From: Pantoea sp050157905 | GTDB lineage: Bacteria > Pseudomonadota > Gammaproteobacteria > Enterobacterales > Enterobacteriaceae | DNA length: 64,000 bases | NCBI RefSeq assembly: GCF_050157905.1 | Contig: NZ_JBKIWZ010000001.1 | Coordinates: forward strand, 3,534,001-3,598,000 | Direction: 5' to 3' | In this document: positions 24,190 through 33,408 of the stretch, piece after piece | Position numbering within the stretch: position 1 is the stretch's first letter | Layout of the letters: the number at the start of each line of letters is the position of its first letter | The notes under the pieces: generated by a model | Told to the model about the DNA's origin: nothing | What the model saw: the letters and a program-made list of their open reading frames with translations, nothing else | Databases searched by the model: none | Made by a program: the position numbers and the translations under genes

Positions 24190-25839
24190 ATGGAAATCTT
24201 TTTTACTATTCTCATCATGACGCTGGTCGTGTCGCTCTCTGGCGTCGCGGCCCGCATTCTCCCTTTTCAGATTCCGTTGCCGCTGGTTCAGATCGCTGCC
24301 GGTGCGCTGCTGGCCTGGCCCACGTTTGGTCTGCATGTCGACTTCGATCCGGAGCTGTTTCTGGTGCTGTTCATCCCGCCGCTGCTGTTCGCGGATGGCT
24401 GGAAGACGCCGATTAGCGAGTTTCTGCATCATGGTCGTGAGATCATCGGCTTAGCGCTGGCGCTGGTGCTGATTACCGTGATTGGTATCGGCTATCTGAT
24501 CTACTGGATGGTGCCTGGCATTCCGCTGATCCCGGCCTTTGCGCTGGCCGCGGTGCTGTCGCCGACCGATGCTGTAGCGCTCTCCGGTATCGTCGGGGAA
24601 GGCCGCATTCCCAAGAAAATTATGTCGATTGTGCAGGGTGAAGCCCTGATGAATGACGCATCGGGTCTGGTTTCCTTAAAGTTTGCCGTCGCCGTGGCGA
24701 TGGGCACGATGGTATTTACCTGGGGCGGCGCGAGCATCGAGTTCCTGAAAGTCGCCATCGGCGGTCTGGTGGCAGGTGTGGCGGTCTGCTGGCTCTACGG
24801 AAAATCGCTGCGTCTGCTCAGCCGCTGGAGCGGTGACGATCCGGCTACCCAGACCGTCCTGCTGCTGCTGCTGCCGTTTGCCTCTTACCTGATTGCCGAG
24901 CATCTGGGCGTGTCGGGCATTCTGGCGGCCGTGGCGGCCGGGATGACCATTACCCGTTCCGGCATCATCCGTCAGGCGCCGCTGGCGATGCGGCTGCGTG
25001 CTAACAGCGTCTGGCAGATGCTGGAGTTCGTGTTTAACGGCATGGTCTTCCTGATGCTGGGCCTGCAGCTGCCGGACATCCTGCAGACCTCTGTCGACCA
25101 GGCGCAGGCCGATCCCAATGTCGAACTCTGGATGCTGTTTGCCGACATCGGGCTGGTTTATCTGGCGCTGATGGTGGTGCGTTTTGGCTGGCTGTGGATT
25201 ATGCAGCGATTCAGTACACGCCTGCTGAAGAAAAAGCCGCTGGAGTTTTCGAACTACTCACTGCGTGAACTGCTGATCGCCTCCTTTGCTGGCGTGCGCG
25301 GTGCGATTACCCTGGCAGGTGTGCTGTCGATTCCCCTGTTCCTGAGCAATGGCGATCCTTTCCCGGCGCGCTATGAGCTGGTCTTCATCGCCACTGGCGT
25401 AATCCTCTTCTCGCTGCTGGTGGGCGTGGTGATTCTGCCGGTGCTGCTGCGCGGCATCGACAGCATCGACAAAGGCGCTCATCGTCGCGAACTGCAGAGC
25501 GCCCGTGCGGTCATGGCCGGGGCGGCGATTGAAAGCCTGCACAAGATGGAAGAGCGGCTGGAAAAGACGTCGGAAGAGAATATCGATCCGGAGCTGTTGA
25601 AAGAGGTAAGCCTGCGCGTGATCGGCAATCTGCGTCGCCGCGCCGAAGGGAAGAATGACCTGGAGCATGCGCTGTACGCAGAGAACCTGGAGCGTCGCTT
25701 CCGTCTGACCGGACTGCGCGCCGAGCGCGCCGAGGTCTACCATCTGCGTGCCACTCAGCAGATCTCCAACGAGACCATGCAGAAGTTACTGCATGATCTG
25801 GACCTGCTGGAAATTCTGCTGATCGAGAAAGAAGAGTAA
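24190..25839 (+). CDS. yjcE: CPA1-type Na+/H+ antiporter YjcE
   Basis: 549 residues, the same length as E. coli YjcE. About twelve membrane segments occupy residues 1-410. Family motifs are LFIPPLLFADGWKTPISEF near 60, the ion-binding region AVLSPTDAVALSGIVGEG near 122-140, MNDASGLVSLKFAVAVAMG near 155, and FAGVRGAITLAGVLSIPLF near 370. The last 130 residues form a charged cytoplasmic tail rich in Glu and Lys. It exchanges sodium or another cation for protons at the inner membrane. It follows ghxP as in E. coli. Confidence 0.92.
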   Translation: MEIFFTILIMTLVVSLSGVAARILPFQIPLPLVQIAAGALLAWPTFGLHVDFDPELFLVLFIPPLLFADGWKTPISEFLHHGREIIGLALALVLITVIGIGYLIYWMVPGIPLIPAFALAAVLSPTDAVALSGIVGEGRIPKKIMSIVQGEALMNDASGLVSLKFAVAVAMGTMVFTWGGASIEFLKVAIGGLVAGVAVCWLYGKSLRLLSRWSGDDPATQTVLLLLLPFASYLIAEHLGVSGILAAVAAGMTITRSGIIRQAPLAMRLRANSVWQMLEFVFNGMVFLMLGLQLPDILQTSVDQAQADPNVELWMLFADIGLVYLALMVVRFGWLWIMQRFSTRLLKKKPLEFSNYSLRELLIASFAGVRGAITLAGVLSIPLFLSNGDPFPARYELVFIATGVILFSLLVGVVILPVLLRGIDSIDKGAHRRELQSARAVMAGAAIESLHKMEERLEKTSEENIDPELLKEVSLRVIGNLRRRAEGKNDLEHALYAENLERRFRLTGLRAERAEVYHLRATQQISNETMQKLLHDLDLLEILLIEKEE

Positions 25840-25845
25840 ATCCAG

Positions 25846-25878
25846 GCTGGCACGCCTGCGCTCATGCAGCGTGCCAGC
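25846..25878. terminator. Bidirectional hairpin between yjcE and the LysR gene
   Basis: The stem GCTGGCACGC / GCGTGCCAGC, extended inward by TGC/GCA, sits exactly between the two convergent stop codons. T-runs are short. Confidence 0.65.
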
Positions 25879-25881
25879 GTT

Positions 25882-26784
25882 TCACACTGACAGACGCGGC
25901 GGTTCGTCCGGCCAGTGCTCGCGACAACAGGCTATCCACGCCTGCGCACTGCGCGACAGATAGCTGCCCTCCCGCCAGATTAATCCCAGACTCCACTTCA
26001 GTTCCGATTCCAGTGGCAGCCACAGCAGAGACTGCCTGTCCAGGCGCTGACAAATCGGTTCCGGCAGAATCGCCAGCCCCATTCCGGCCTGCACCATCGC
26101 CGCCAGAAAATCCCACTGCCCGCTGCGCACCGCCACCGTCGGGGTCAGGCTAAGCCGCTGAAAGGCCTGCATCAGCTGACGATTCAGCGAGAACTCCTCA
26201 TTGAAAATCAGCAGCGGATGCTGCGCGAGTTCGGTCAGGCTCATCTGCTGGCGGTCGAGCCATTCGGGATGGCGCGGCAGCAGCACACAGAGCGGATGAT
26301 GCATCAGCGGCAGAGTATTCAGCGGTAGCCCGGCGTCTACCGGCAGGGCGGTCAGGGCAATATCGAGGCTGCCCGCCAGCACTGCCTGCTGTACCGTCAG
26401 GCCGCCAAACTCAGAGATCTTCAGCTTCACGCCGGGATAGCGGCGGCGAAAAGCGGAAATCGAACCGGCTATCTGCATACCGACCATTGGCGGAATGCCG
26501 AGCCGTAATTCGCCGGTTTTGAGCTGATTGATGTCACCAATCTCCGCCTCCAGCTGATGAAACTCCTGCAGGATCGCCAGACCACGCTGATAAACCGCCT
26601 CGCCGCTGTCGGTCAGGTGCAGACGCCGGCCATCGCGCAGGATGAGCGTACAGCCCAGCTCCTCCTCCAGCTGACGCAGCATTTTGCTGATAGTTGGCTG
26701 AGTGACAAACAGCTTTTGCGCCGCCCGGGTAAAGCTCTGCTGGCGGACTACCTCAGTAAAGTAACGCAGGGCACGAACATCCAT
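25882..26784 (-). CDS. LysR-type regulator next to lrgAB-like genes
   Basis: 300 residues. The N-terminal winged helix-turn-helix (ALRYFTEVVRQQSFTRAAQK, LFVTQPTISKMLRQLEEELG) is followed by the periplasmic-binding-like effector domain (ELRLGIPPMVGMQIAGSISA near 92). The gene is divergent from the lrgA/lrgB pair, as CidR is from cidAB in Gram-positive bacteria, so control of that pair is likely. The ATG 26782-26784 has AAGGAA at proper spacing; a GTG one codon upstream is too close to it. Confidence 0.88.
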   Translation of the reverse strand: MDVRALRYFTEVVRQQSFTRAAQKLFVTQPTISKMLRQLEEELGCTLILRDGRRLHLTDSGEAVYQRGLAILQEFHQLEAEIGDINQLKTGELRLGIPPMVGMQIAGSISAFRRRYPGVKLKISEFGGLTVQQAVLAGSLDIALTALPVDAGLPLNTLPLMHHPLCVLLPRHPEWLDRQQMSLTELAQHPLLIFNEEFSLNRQLMQAFQRLSLTPTVAVRSGQWDFLAAMVQAGMGLAILPEPICQRLDRQSLLWLPLESELKWSLGLIWREGSYLSRSAQAWIACCREHWPDEPPRLSV

Positions 26785-26888
26785 CACTATTCCTTTCAGG
26801 CATGATTGCGATAATTTTAATTCATTTTTTTCACCCTCTGTGGCCGATTTATACTGGTGCGGTCAATTTAATCGGGGGAGAGAGAAAG

Positions 26889-27314
26889 ATGGCGTCAGTG
26901 CCGGTTTCACGCAGTTACCGTGCCGCGCAGTGGTTCAGCCTGCCGCTGCAGCTGGGGTTCTATATCGGCCTCTATATGGCCTGCGACCGGCTGGTGAGCT
27001 GGCTCCATCTGCCGCTGCCTGCCAATATCGTCGGAATGCTGCTGATGCTGGCGTTAATCGTGACGCGAATTGTGCCACTGAACTGGGTCAAAGCGGGATC
27101 GCGCTGGCTGCTGGCGGAAATGTTGCTGTTCTTTATCCCGGCGGTGGTGGCTGTAGTGAACTATGGCGATCTGTTGCGGATGGATGGCTGGCGCATTTGC
27201 GTGGTCATAGGGGTCAGTACGCTGCTGGTGCTGGCCTCGACGGCCTGGGTGGTGGATCGTCTTTATCAGTATGAAGTGGCGCGTGCTGCGCGTAAGCAGG
27301 CGCCCCATGCGTGA
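26889..27314 (+). CDS. CidA/LrgA (YohJ-like) family membrane protein
   Basis: 141 residues with four hydrophobic segments, of the holin-like LrgA/CidA family. Recognisable are LQLGFYIGLYMACDRLVSWL, the conserved LPLPANIVGMLLMLALI near 45-60 and MLLFFIPAVVAVVNYGDLL near 85. In Staphylococcus these proteins modulate murein hydrolase activity and cell death; in enterobacteria and plants they have been linked to pyruvate or glycolate movement. The ATG at 26889 follows GGGGGAGAGAGA; the frame is open 29 codons further upstream. Its end overlaps the lrgB start by 8 bp. Confidence 0.9.
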   Translation: MASVPVSRSYRAAQWFSLPLQLGFYIGLYMACDRLVSWLHLPLPANIVGMLLMLALIVTRIVPLNWVKAGSRWLLAEMLLFFIPAVVAVVNYGDLLRMDGWRICVVIGVSTLLVLASTAWVVDRLYQYEVARAARKQAPHA

Positions 27315-28002
27315 TTTCCTGCTCAGCCTGCTGTGCGTGGCAGTCACGCTGCTGATTTATGCGCTGAATAAACGGCTTTACCGTCGCTGGCGGACGCTGT
27401 TGCTGATGCCCCTGGTAATGACGCCACTGGTGCTGGTGGCGCTGCTGCTGCTGACGCACATCAGCTGGCAGGATTACATCGCCGAAAATCACTGGTTGCT
27501 CTGGCTGCTGGGCCCGGCCACGCTGGCCTTTGCGGTGCCGGTCTATGAGAACGTGGCGATCATCAGACGCCACTGGCTGTCGCTGAGCGCGGGCGTGATC
27601 ACCGCCACGCTGGTCGCCGTCTGCAGTTCGGTCTGGCTGGCGCGGCTGCTGACGTTGCCGGAGTCGATTCAACGCAGTCTGGCCGTGCGCTCTATTACGA
27701 CGCCCTTTGCGCTGGCGGCGGCAGGACCGATTGGCGGTCAGCCCGATCTGGTGGCGCTGTTTGTGGTGATTACGGGTGTGTTTGGCATGGCAGTGGGCGA
27801 TGTGCTGTTTCTGCGAATCGCAATAAAACAGGGCGTCGCGAAAGGTGCCGGATTCGGCGCGGCCTCGCACGGAGCCGGAACCGCACGAGCGTATCAGCTG
27901 GGGCAGCAGGAGGGCGTCGTCGCCAGCCTGGTGATGATGCTGTCGGGTGTGGTTACCGTCGTGATGGCACCCCTGATTGGCCACCTGATGTGGACAATAT
28001 AG
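27307..28002 (+). CDS. LrgB/CidB (YohK-like) family membrane protein
   Basis: 231 residues, seven or so membrane segments. The family signature is seen in LLGPATLAFAVPVYENVAII near 75, RSITTPFALAAAGPIGGQPD near 130-150 and GAASHGAGTARAYQLGQQEG near 190-210. It overlaps lrgA by 8 bp (ATGCGTGA) and is certainly co-translated with it. Together they form the LrgAB-type two-component membrane system, under a divergent LysR regulator. Confidence 0.92.
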   Translation: MRDFLLSLLCVAVTLLIYALNKRLYRRWRTLLLMPLVMTPLVLVALLLLTHISWQDYIAENHWLLWLLGPATLAFAVPVYENVAIIRRHWLSLSAGVITATLVAVCSSVWLARLLTLPESIQRSLAVRSITTPFALAAAGPIGGQPDLVALFVVITGVFGMAVGDVLFLRIAIKQGVAKGAGFGAASHGAGTARAYQLGQQEGVVASLVMMLSGVVTVVMAPLIGHLMWTI

Positions 28003-28135
28003 TCTACACTGCGTTGCACGGGAGACGACGGGCAGAAAGGGACACGGTTTTTTACGTAAAGTTTTCGCTATTTTGTTGTCACCCCCTTTCAGGCTGTTAC
28101 CCTTGCGGCCGGATTAATTGTCATGGAGTGGAATC

Positions 28136-28681
28136 ATGTTTAAGCAACTTTTTGCCGGGAGCGCCCTCGGGCTGGTTTTACTGAGCGGTACCGCTCAGGC
28201 GATTGAAGGCAGTGTGGATGTCAGCGAGCACAATACCAATCTGAATCTGGGTCTGGGCACCACCACCCCAGGCCTGTTTCTGAAGGGGAACTGGCTGCGT
28301 AGCGATCACGACGGCAGCACCTACGGCGCCGGTCTGGGCTACAACGTTGACTTCGGGCCTCTGCGTCTGGCGCCGACCGCAAAAGCGATCTTCACCCATC
28401 CTGAAGATGGAAAAGATGGATTTGCGGTGGCGCTGGGTGGAGCAGCGAACTACAGCTTCAACAGCATGTGGGGCGTATATGGCGAATATTATTACGCGCC
28501 GGAGTCGCTCACCGATCATCTCGACAGCTATCAGGAAGCCGCTGGCGGCCTGAGCTTCACGCCGGTTTCCCTGCTGAACCTGCGCGTGGGTTATCAGTAC
28601 ATCGAACTGAACAACAAAGGTGGACGTAAAGATAACGTGCTGGTCGATGGCCCGTACGTAGGTGCCTCGCTGCGTTTCTGA
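28136..28681 (+). CDS. yfaZ: YfaZ family outer-membrane porin-like protein
   Basis: 181 residues with a classical signal peptide (MFKQLFAGSALGLVLLSGTAQA, cleaved after residue 22; here only its ends matter: Lys at 3 and AQA before the cut). The mature part consists of amphipathic beta strands (LNLGLGTTTPGLFLKGNWLR, AGLGYNVDFGPLRLAPTAKA) and ends in Leu-Arg-Phe, typical for an outer-membrane barrel. The role is unknown. The ATG at 28136 with TGGAG upstream was chosen over one at 28118. A strong terminator follows. Confidence 0.85.
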   Translation: MFKQLFAGSALGLVLLSGTAQAIEGSVDVSEHNTNLNLGLGTTTPGLFLKGNWLRSDHDGSTYGAGLGYNVDFGPLRLAPTAKAIFTHPEDGKDGFAVALGGAANYSFNSMWGVYGEYYYAPESLTDHLDSYQEAAGGLSFTPVSLLNLRVGYQYIELNNKGGRKDNVLVDGPYVGASLRF

Positions 28682-28705
28682 TTCTGTTGCATGCTGAAAA
28701 GAAAA

Positions 28706-28733
28706 GGGCGGCTGTTATCAGCCGCCCTTTTTT
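28706..28733 (+). terminator. Terminator of yfaZ
   Basis: GGGCGGCTG TTAT CAGCCGCCC then six T; flanking A-runs suggest it also ends the convergent actP transcript. Confidence 0.93.
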
Positions 28734-28747
28734 GCTGCACCGAAAAA

Positions 28748-30403
28748 TCAGTGCGCTTTGCCCTGCTGAATACCGGTGCCGGTCTGTGAACGAATAAACT
28801 GCGCCCGGAAGCGGGAACGCTCCTCTGCGCCCTGCGGCGTATGGTCGGTAATAGAGAAGATCCAGATGCCGATAAAGGCTACGACCATAGAAAACAGCGC
28901 CGGATACTCATACGGGAAAATCGGCGATGCGTGACCCAGTACCTGCACCCACACGGTCGGACCGAGGATCATCAGGATCACCGCCGTCAGCAGACCGAGC
29001 CAGCCGCCCACCATCGCACCGCGCGTCGTGAGTTTTGACCAGTACATCGACAGCAGAATGATCGGGAAGTTACAGCTGGCCGCAATTGAGAAAGCCAGCC
29101 CGACCATAAAGGCGATGTTCTGCTTCTCAAACAGGATGCCCAGTGCAATCGCAACCACGCCCAGCGCCAGTACAGTGATTTTGGAGACCCGTAGCTCATC
29201 TTTCTCGCTGGCCTGGCCTTTGCGATAGACGCTGGCATAGAGATCGTGCGACACCGCCGAGGCGCCTGCCAGGGTTAAGCCCGCCACCACCGCCAGGATC
29301 GTGGCAAAGGCGACCGCAGAGATAAAGCCCAGGAAGGTGCTGCCCCCTACGGCATTAGCCAGGTGGACTGCCGCCATATTGGTGCCGCCAATCAGCGCAC
29401 CGCTGGCATCTTTAAAGATCGGATTCGCGCCGACCAGCAGAATGGCGCCAAAGCCGATGATAAAGGTGAGAAAGTAGAAATAGCCCATAAAGCCGGTGGC
29501 CCAGAAGACACTTTTACGCGCCTCTTTGGCATCCGCCACGGTGAAGAACCGCATCAGGATATGCGGCAATCCGGCCGTACCGAACATCAGCCCCAGCCCC
29601 AGCGACAGCGCCGAGACAGGATCTTTCACCAGCCCACCCGGCTGCATAATGGCGCTGCCTTTGGGATGAACTGCCATCGCCTCGGTAAACAGTGTATTGA
29701 AGCTGAAACCGGTCGCTTTCATCACCATCACCGCCATAAAGGTGGCACCAAACAGCAGCAGCACTGCCTTGATGATCTGCACCCAGGTGGTGGCGAGCAT
29801 GCCGCCAAACAGCACATACATCACCATCAGGATGCCGACCAGCACCACCGCCACATGGTAGTTAAGACCAAACAGCAGCTGGATGAGTTTACCGGCGCCG
29901 ACCATCTGCGCAATCAGGTAGAGCGCCACCACCACCAGCGAGCCGCAGGCCGACAGAATACGGATCGGCATCTGCTTCAGACGGTAGGAAGCGACGTCGG
30001 CAAAGGTGTAGCGACCCAGGTTGCGCAGCCGCTCGGCGATTAAAAACAGAATCATTGGCCAGCCGACCAGGAAGCCGAGCGAGTAGATAAGACCATCATA
30101 ACCGGAGGTGTATACCAGCGCCGAAATGCCCAGGAACGAGGCGGCGGACATAAAGTCACCCGCCATCGCCAGGCCGTTCTGAAAGCCGGTGATATTGCCG
30201 CCTGCGGTGTAGTAATCGTTACGCGATCGGGTGCGCCGGGAGGCCCAGTAAGTAATCCCCAGCGTGGCACCGACGAAAATCATAAACATGATGATCGCCT
30301 GATAGTTGGTCGCCTGGCGCTGCACGGCGCCGGTAATCGCATCAGCTGCCAGGGCAGAAAACGGCAGCAGCATGGCCAGCAGCCATAAGGTGAGACGGGT
30401 CAT
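28748..30403 (-). CDS. actP: Acetate/glycolate permease ActP
   Basis: A sodium:solute symporter of 551 residues (549 in E. coli) that takes up acetate and glycolate. A signal-like N-terminus (LTLWLLAMLLPFSALAADAI) precedes about thirteen membrane segments. Family blocks are NDYYTAGGNITGFQNGLAMA near 62-80, GDFMSAASFLGISALVYTSG near 82, ADVASYRLKQMPIRILSACG near 135, and FGTAGLPHILMRFFTVADAK near 275. It overlaps yjcH by 4 bp (ATGA) in the acs-yjcH-actP operon. Confidence 0.96.
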   Translation of the reverse strand: MTRLTLWLLAMLLPFSALAADAITGAVQRQATNYQAIIMFMIFVGATLGITYWASRRTRSRNDYYTAGGNITGFQNGLAMAGDFMSAASFLGISALVYTSGYDGLIYSLGFLVGWPMILFLIAERLRNLGRYTFADVASYRLKQMPIRILSACGSLVVVALYLIAQMVGAGKLIQLLFGLNYHVAVVLVGILMVMYVLFGGMLATTWVQIIKAVLLLFGATFMAVMVMKATGFSFNTLFTEAMAVHPKGSAIMQPGGLVKDPVSALSLGLGLMFGTAGLPHILMRFFTVADAKEARKSVFWATGFMGYFYFLTFIIGFGAILLVGANPIFKDASGALIGGTNMAAVHLANAVGGSTFLGFISAVAFATILAVVAGLTLAGASAVSHDLYASVYRKGQASEKDELRVSKITVLALGVVAIALGILFEKQNIAFMVGLAFSIAASCNFPIILLSMYWSKLTTRGAMVGGWLGLLTAVILMILGPTVWVQVLGHASPIFPYEYPALFSMVVAFIGIWIFSITDHTPQGAEERSRFRAQFIRSQTGTGIQQGKAH

Positions 30404-30729
30404 GATTTCACCTCGCTAAGAATGGCTTTGGTTAAACGGTCAAACTCACCGTTGGCGCGCCAGACATAGACGCCGGTCAGCACAAACGACATCACAATCA
30501 GGCCGACGCCAATCGGTATACCGCGCGTGACACTGGTGCCAGCGTGCAGCGGCGTACCCAGCCAGCCGGGTGCGAACGCAATCAGCAGAATAAAGCCGAC
30601 ATACAGCACCAGCATAATCAGTGACAGCAGCGTGGCAAACGCCTGACGTTTACGGACTAATTCATGAAAACGGGGATTGCGTTCAATCTGCTGATTGATG
30701 GCATCCTGATTTGAAAGGGCGTCATTCAT
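30400..30729 (-). CDS. yjcH: DUF485 inner-membrane protein YjcH
   Basis: 109 residues with two membrane segments (ATLLSLIMLVLYVGFILLIA and IPIGVGLIVMSFVLTGVYVW). It matches E. coli YjcH, including APGWLGTPLHAGTSVTRGIP and WRANGEFDRL. DUF485 proteins accompany acetate permeases and are thought to assist them. The ATG 30727-30729 was preferred over the GTG one codon upstream because of the spacing to TGGAG. It lies between acs and actP and overlaps actP by 4 bp. About 140 bp separate it from acs. Confidence 0.94.
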   Translation of the reverse strand: MNDALSNQDAINQQIERNPRFHELVRKRQAFATLLSLIMLVLYVGFILLIAFAPGWLGTPLHAGTSVTRGIPIGVGLIVMSFVLTGVYVWRANGEFDRLTKAILSEVKS

Positions 30730-30869
30730 CACATTTTCTCCAGAGGGCTTGCAGGCGAGAACCTCGCGTCAGGGCGCGGATTCAGCTGGTTTTAATAGTT
30801 GTGACTCGCGAAACAGACTGCGTAGGGCGGGGGTGGCGGGAAGCGATCTTCCCGCCGGATTGTGTGCGC

Positions 30870-32824
30870 TTAAGGCATTTTGATCGACTGCTTCTCCTCA
30901 AGCAGTTTTTCCACCACGCCAGGATCGGCAAGGGTAGAGGTATCACCCAGATTACTGGTATCGCCGGTGGCGATCTTGCGCAGAATGCGGCGCATGATTT
31001 TGCCCGAGCGGGTTTTCGGCAGAGAGTCAGTCCAGTGCAGCACGTCCGGTGTGGCGATGGGGCCGATCTCTTTGCGGACCCACTGCCGCACTTCGCTGTA
31101 CAGCTCCGGCGACGGCTCTTCACCGTGGTTCAGGGTTATATAGGCATAAATCGCCTGGCCTTTGATGCTGTGCGGGATGCCAACTACTGCGGCTTCGGCA
31201 ATTTTCGGGTGTGAAACCAGCGCCGATTCGATCTCGGCGGTGCCAAGACGGTGACCCGAGACGTTGAGCACGTCATCAACGCGGCCGGTGATCCAGTAGT
31301 AGCCATCTTCATCGCGACGGGCACCGTCACCACTGAAGTAGACATTTTTAAAGGTGGAGAAGTAGGTCTGCTCGAAGCGGTCGTGGTCGCCATACAGCGT
31401 ACGCGCCTGACCGGGCCAGGACTCCGTGATGACCAGGTTGCCTTCGCAGGCTCCTTCCTGCGGCTGACCTTCGTTGTCCACCAGCGCCGGTTGAACACCA
31501 AAGAAAGGACGGGTAGCGGAACCGGCTTTCAGCGCCGTCGCCCCCGGCAGCGGCGTGATCATGAAGCCGCCGGTTTCGGTCTGCCACCACGTATCGACAA
31601 TCGGGCAGCGGCTGTTACCGATTTTTTTGTAGTACCACTCCCAGGCTTCCGGGTTAATCGGCTCACCGACCGACCCCATAATGCGCAGACTACTGCGGTC
31701 GGTGCCTTCAATCGCCTTATCGCCCTCCGCCATTAGCGCACGGATAGCCGTCGGTGCGGTGTAGAGCAGGGTGACTTTATGCTTATCGACTACCTCCGCC
31801 ATGCGGCTCGGCGCTGGCCAGTTCGGCACCCCTTCAAACATCAGCGTGGTCGCCCCGCAGGCCAGCGGTCCATAGACCAGATAGCTGTGACCCGTGACCC
31901 AGCCGACGTCGGCAGTACACCAGTAGATATCATCCTGATGGTAGTCAAAGACGAATTTAAACGTAGTCGCGGCGTAGACCAGGTAGCCACCCGTAGTGTG
32001 CAGCACCCCTTTAGGCTTGCCGGTAGAACCTGAGGTATAAAGGATAAACAGCGGATCTTCCGCACCGACTTCGGCGGCGGAATGGTTGGTGCTGGCGTCC
32101 TGCATCAGGTCGTGCCACCAGCGATCGCGGCCTTCCACCCAGCCGATGTCTTTACCGGTGCGCTGAAATACCACCACGTTTTTCACGCTGGTCACGTGAG
32201 GATTCTTTAAGGCGTCATCGACATTTTTCTTCAGTGGAATGGGGCGACCGGCGCGGATCCCTTCGTCGGCAGTGATGACCAGCGACGCGCTGGAGTCGAC
32301 AATCCGCCCGGCGACCGCTTCAGGTGAAAAGCCGCCAAAGATCACAGAGTGAACGGCACCGATACGCGCACAGGCCAGCATGGCCACAGCGGCTTCGGGT
32401 ACCATTGGCATGTAGATCGCCACGACATCGCCTTTTTTCACCTCCAGCAACTCCAGCACATTGGCAAAGCGACAGACTTCGGCATGTAACTGGCGGAAAG
32501 TCAAAGTCTTGCTTTCACTGGCATCGTCACCTTCCCAGATAATGGCCGGGTGATCGCCGCGTGTCGCGAGATGACGGTCAAGGCAGTTTGCCGCCAGGTT
32601 GAGCGTGCCATCTTCGTACCAGCGAATAGCAATGTTTCCGGGTGCAAACGAGCAATTTTTGACTTTGCTATAGGGCTTAATCCAGTCGAGGATTTTTCCC
32701 TGTTCCCCCAGAAACTTTCTGGATCGTCGACAGATTGCTGATACATCGCCTGATACTGATCTGCGGTAATCAGGGTGTTTGCTGCAATGTTCTCTGGAAC
32801 GGGATGAATGTGATTTTGGCTCAT
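30870..32824 (-). pseudogene. acs: Acetyl-CoA synthetase Acs, frameshifted near the N-terminus
   Basis: An AMP-forming ligase that activates acetate to acetyl-CoA, about 651 residues. The first 41 residues (ATG at 32822-32824; MSQNHIHPVPENIA to DDPESFWG) are in one frame, and the rest (ILDWIKPY through EEKQSIKMP) in another. The break is at five G on the coding strand (32705-32709); a sixth G gives FWGEQGKILDWIKPY as in E. coli. All catalytic parts are intact: YTSGSTGKPKGV (P-loop), DTWWQTETGGFMITP, and the acetylatable lysine in RSGKIMRRILRK near the C-terminus. It heads the acs-yjcH-actP operon. Sequencing error is likely. Confidence 0.93.
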
Positions 32825-33408
32825 GGCGGATCTCCTTGAAGATGTTAATGATATGTCAATCAATGGTTAATTAAAGCCTGCCCATAAGCTTTGTTTCTTT
32901 TTTGCGCCACAGATCACGGGATAAACCGCTCGCCGGGAAGTGTGAAGCCATTCTGATATTTCGGTTTACGCTCTGGCGTTGAGCGGGAATAAATAAAGGG
33001 TGTCAGACGGGCGTGAGCTGGATAAAAAGCAGGCAAACGCGTTGGCCGCGTTTTTAACCAACCCTGCATAGCTATGCGTAAATTCATCTAAGTATTACTT
33101 TTCATAACAGCAGGTTAGGGATTTTTACTTCAGGCAGCACTTTATGCTACTCAGATGGCTAACTTTTAATCGGATCCGCCAGGGGTTGCATTTACCACAG
33201 TGAAAATGGTACTTATCTCGCCCCTGTTCTGCAGGTATCAACTCAGACAGCGTCTGAATATGGGTATGAGAATCATCAGATTTTCATACGGGGCGCTGTT
33301 TCAAGACACCCTCTAATTTACCGGGCTTTTTGCTCACTCCCTGTGTGTATTGTCTTCTGCACCTTCGCAGTAGAGAAAAACGGGTTTTGACTGAGGAAAT
33401 TACGCGTT
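32825..33408. promoter_or_regulatory. Divergent control region between acs and gltP
   Basis: 584 bp without a gene. For acs, a partial CRP site (TGTGA-N6-TCTGA) lies at 32941-32956, 117-132 bp before the start codon; CRP activation of acs is known in E. coli. A small palindrome GCATAGCTATGC is at about 33066-33077. For gltP, two inverted repeats lie at 33244-33258 (TCAGAC/GTCTGA) and 33264-33289. There is space here where E. coli has the nrf genes; no trace of them is visible. Confidence 0.5.
33264..33289 (+). repeat. Inverted repeat in the gltP leader
   Basis: GTATGAGAATC (33264-33274) and GATTTTCATAC (33279-33289) form an 11-bp stem with one G-T pair around ATCA, 120 bp before gltP. It could be an operator or an RNA hairpin. 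Confidence 0.5.
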
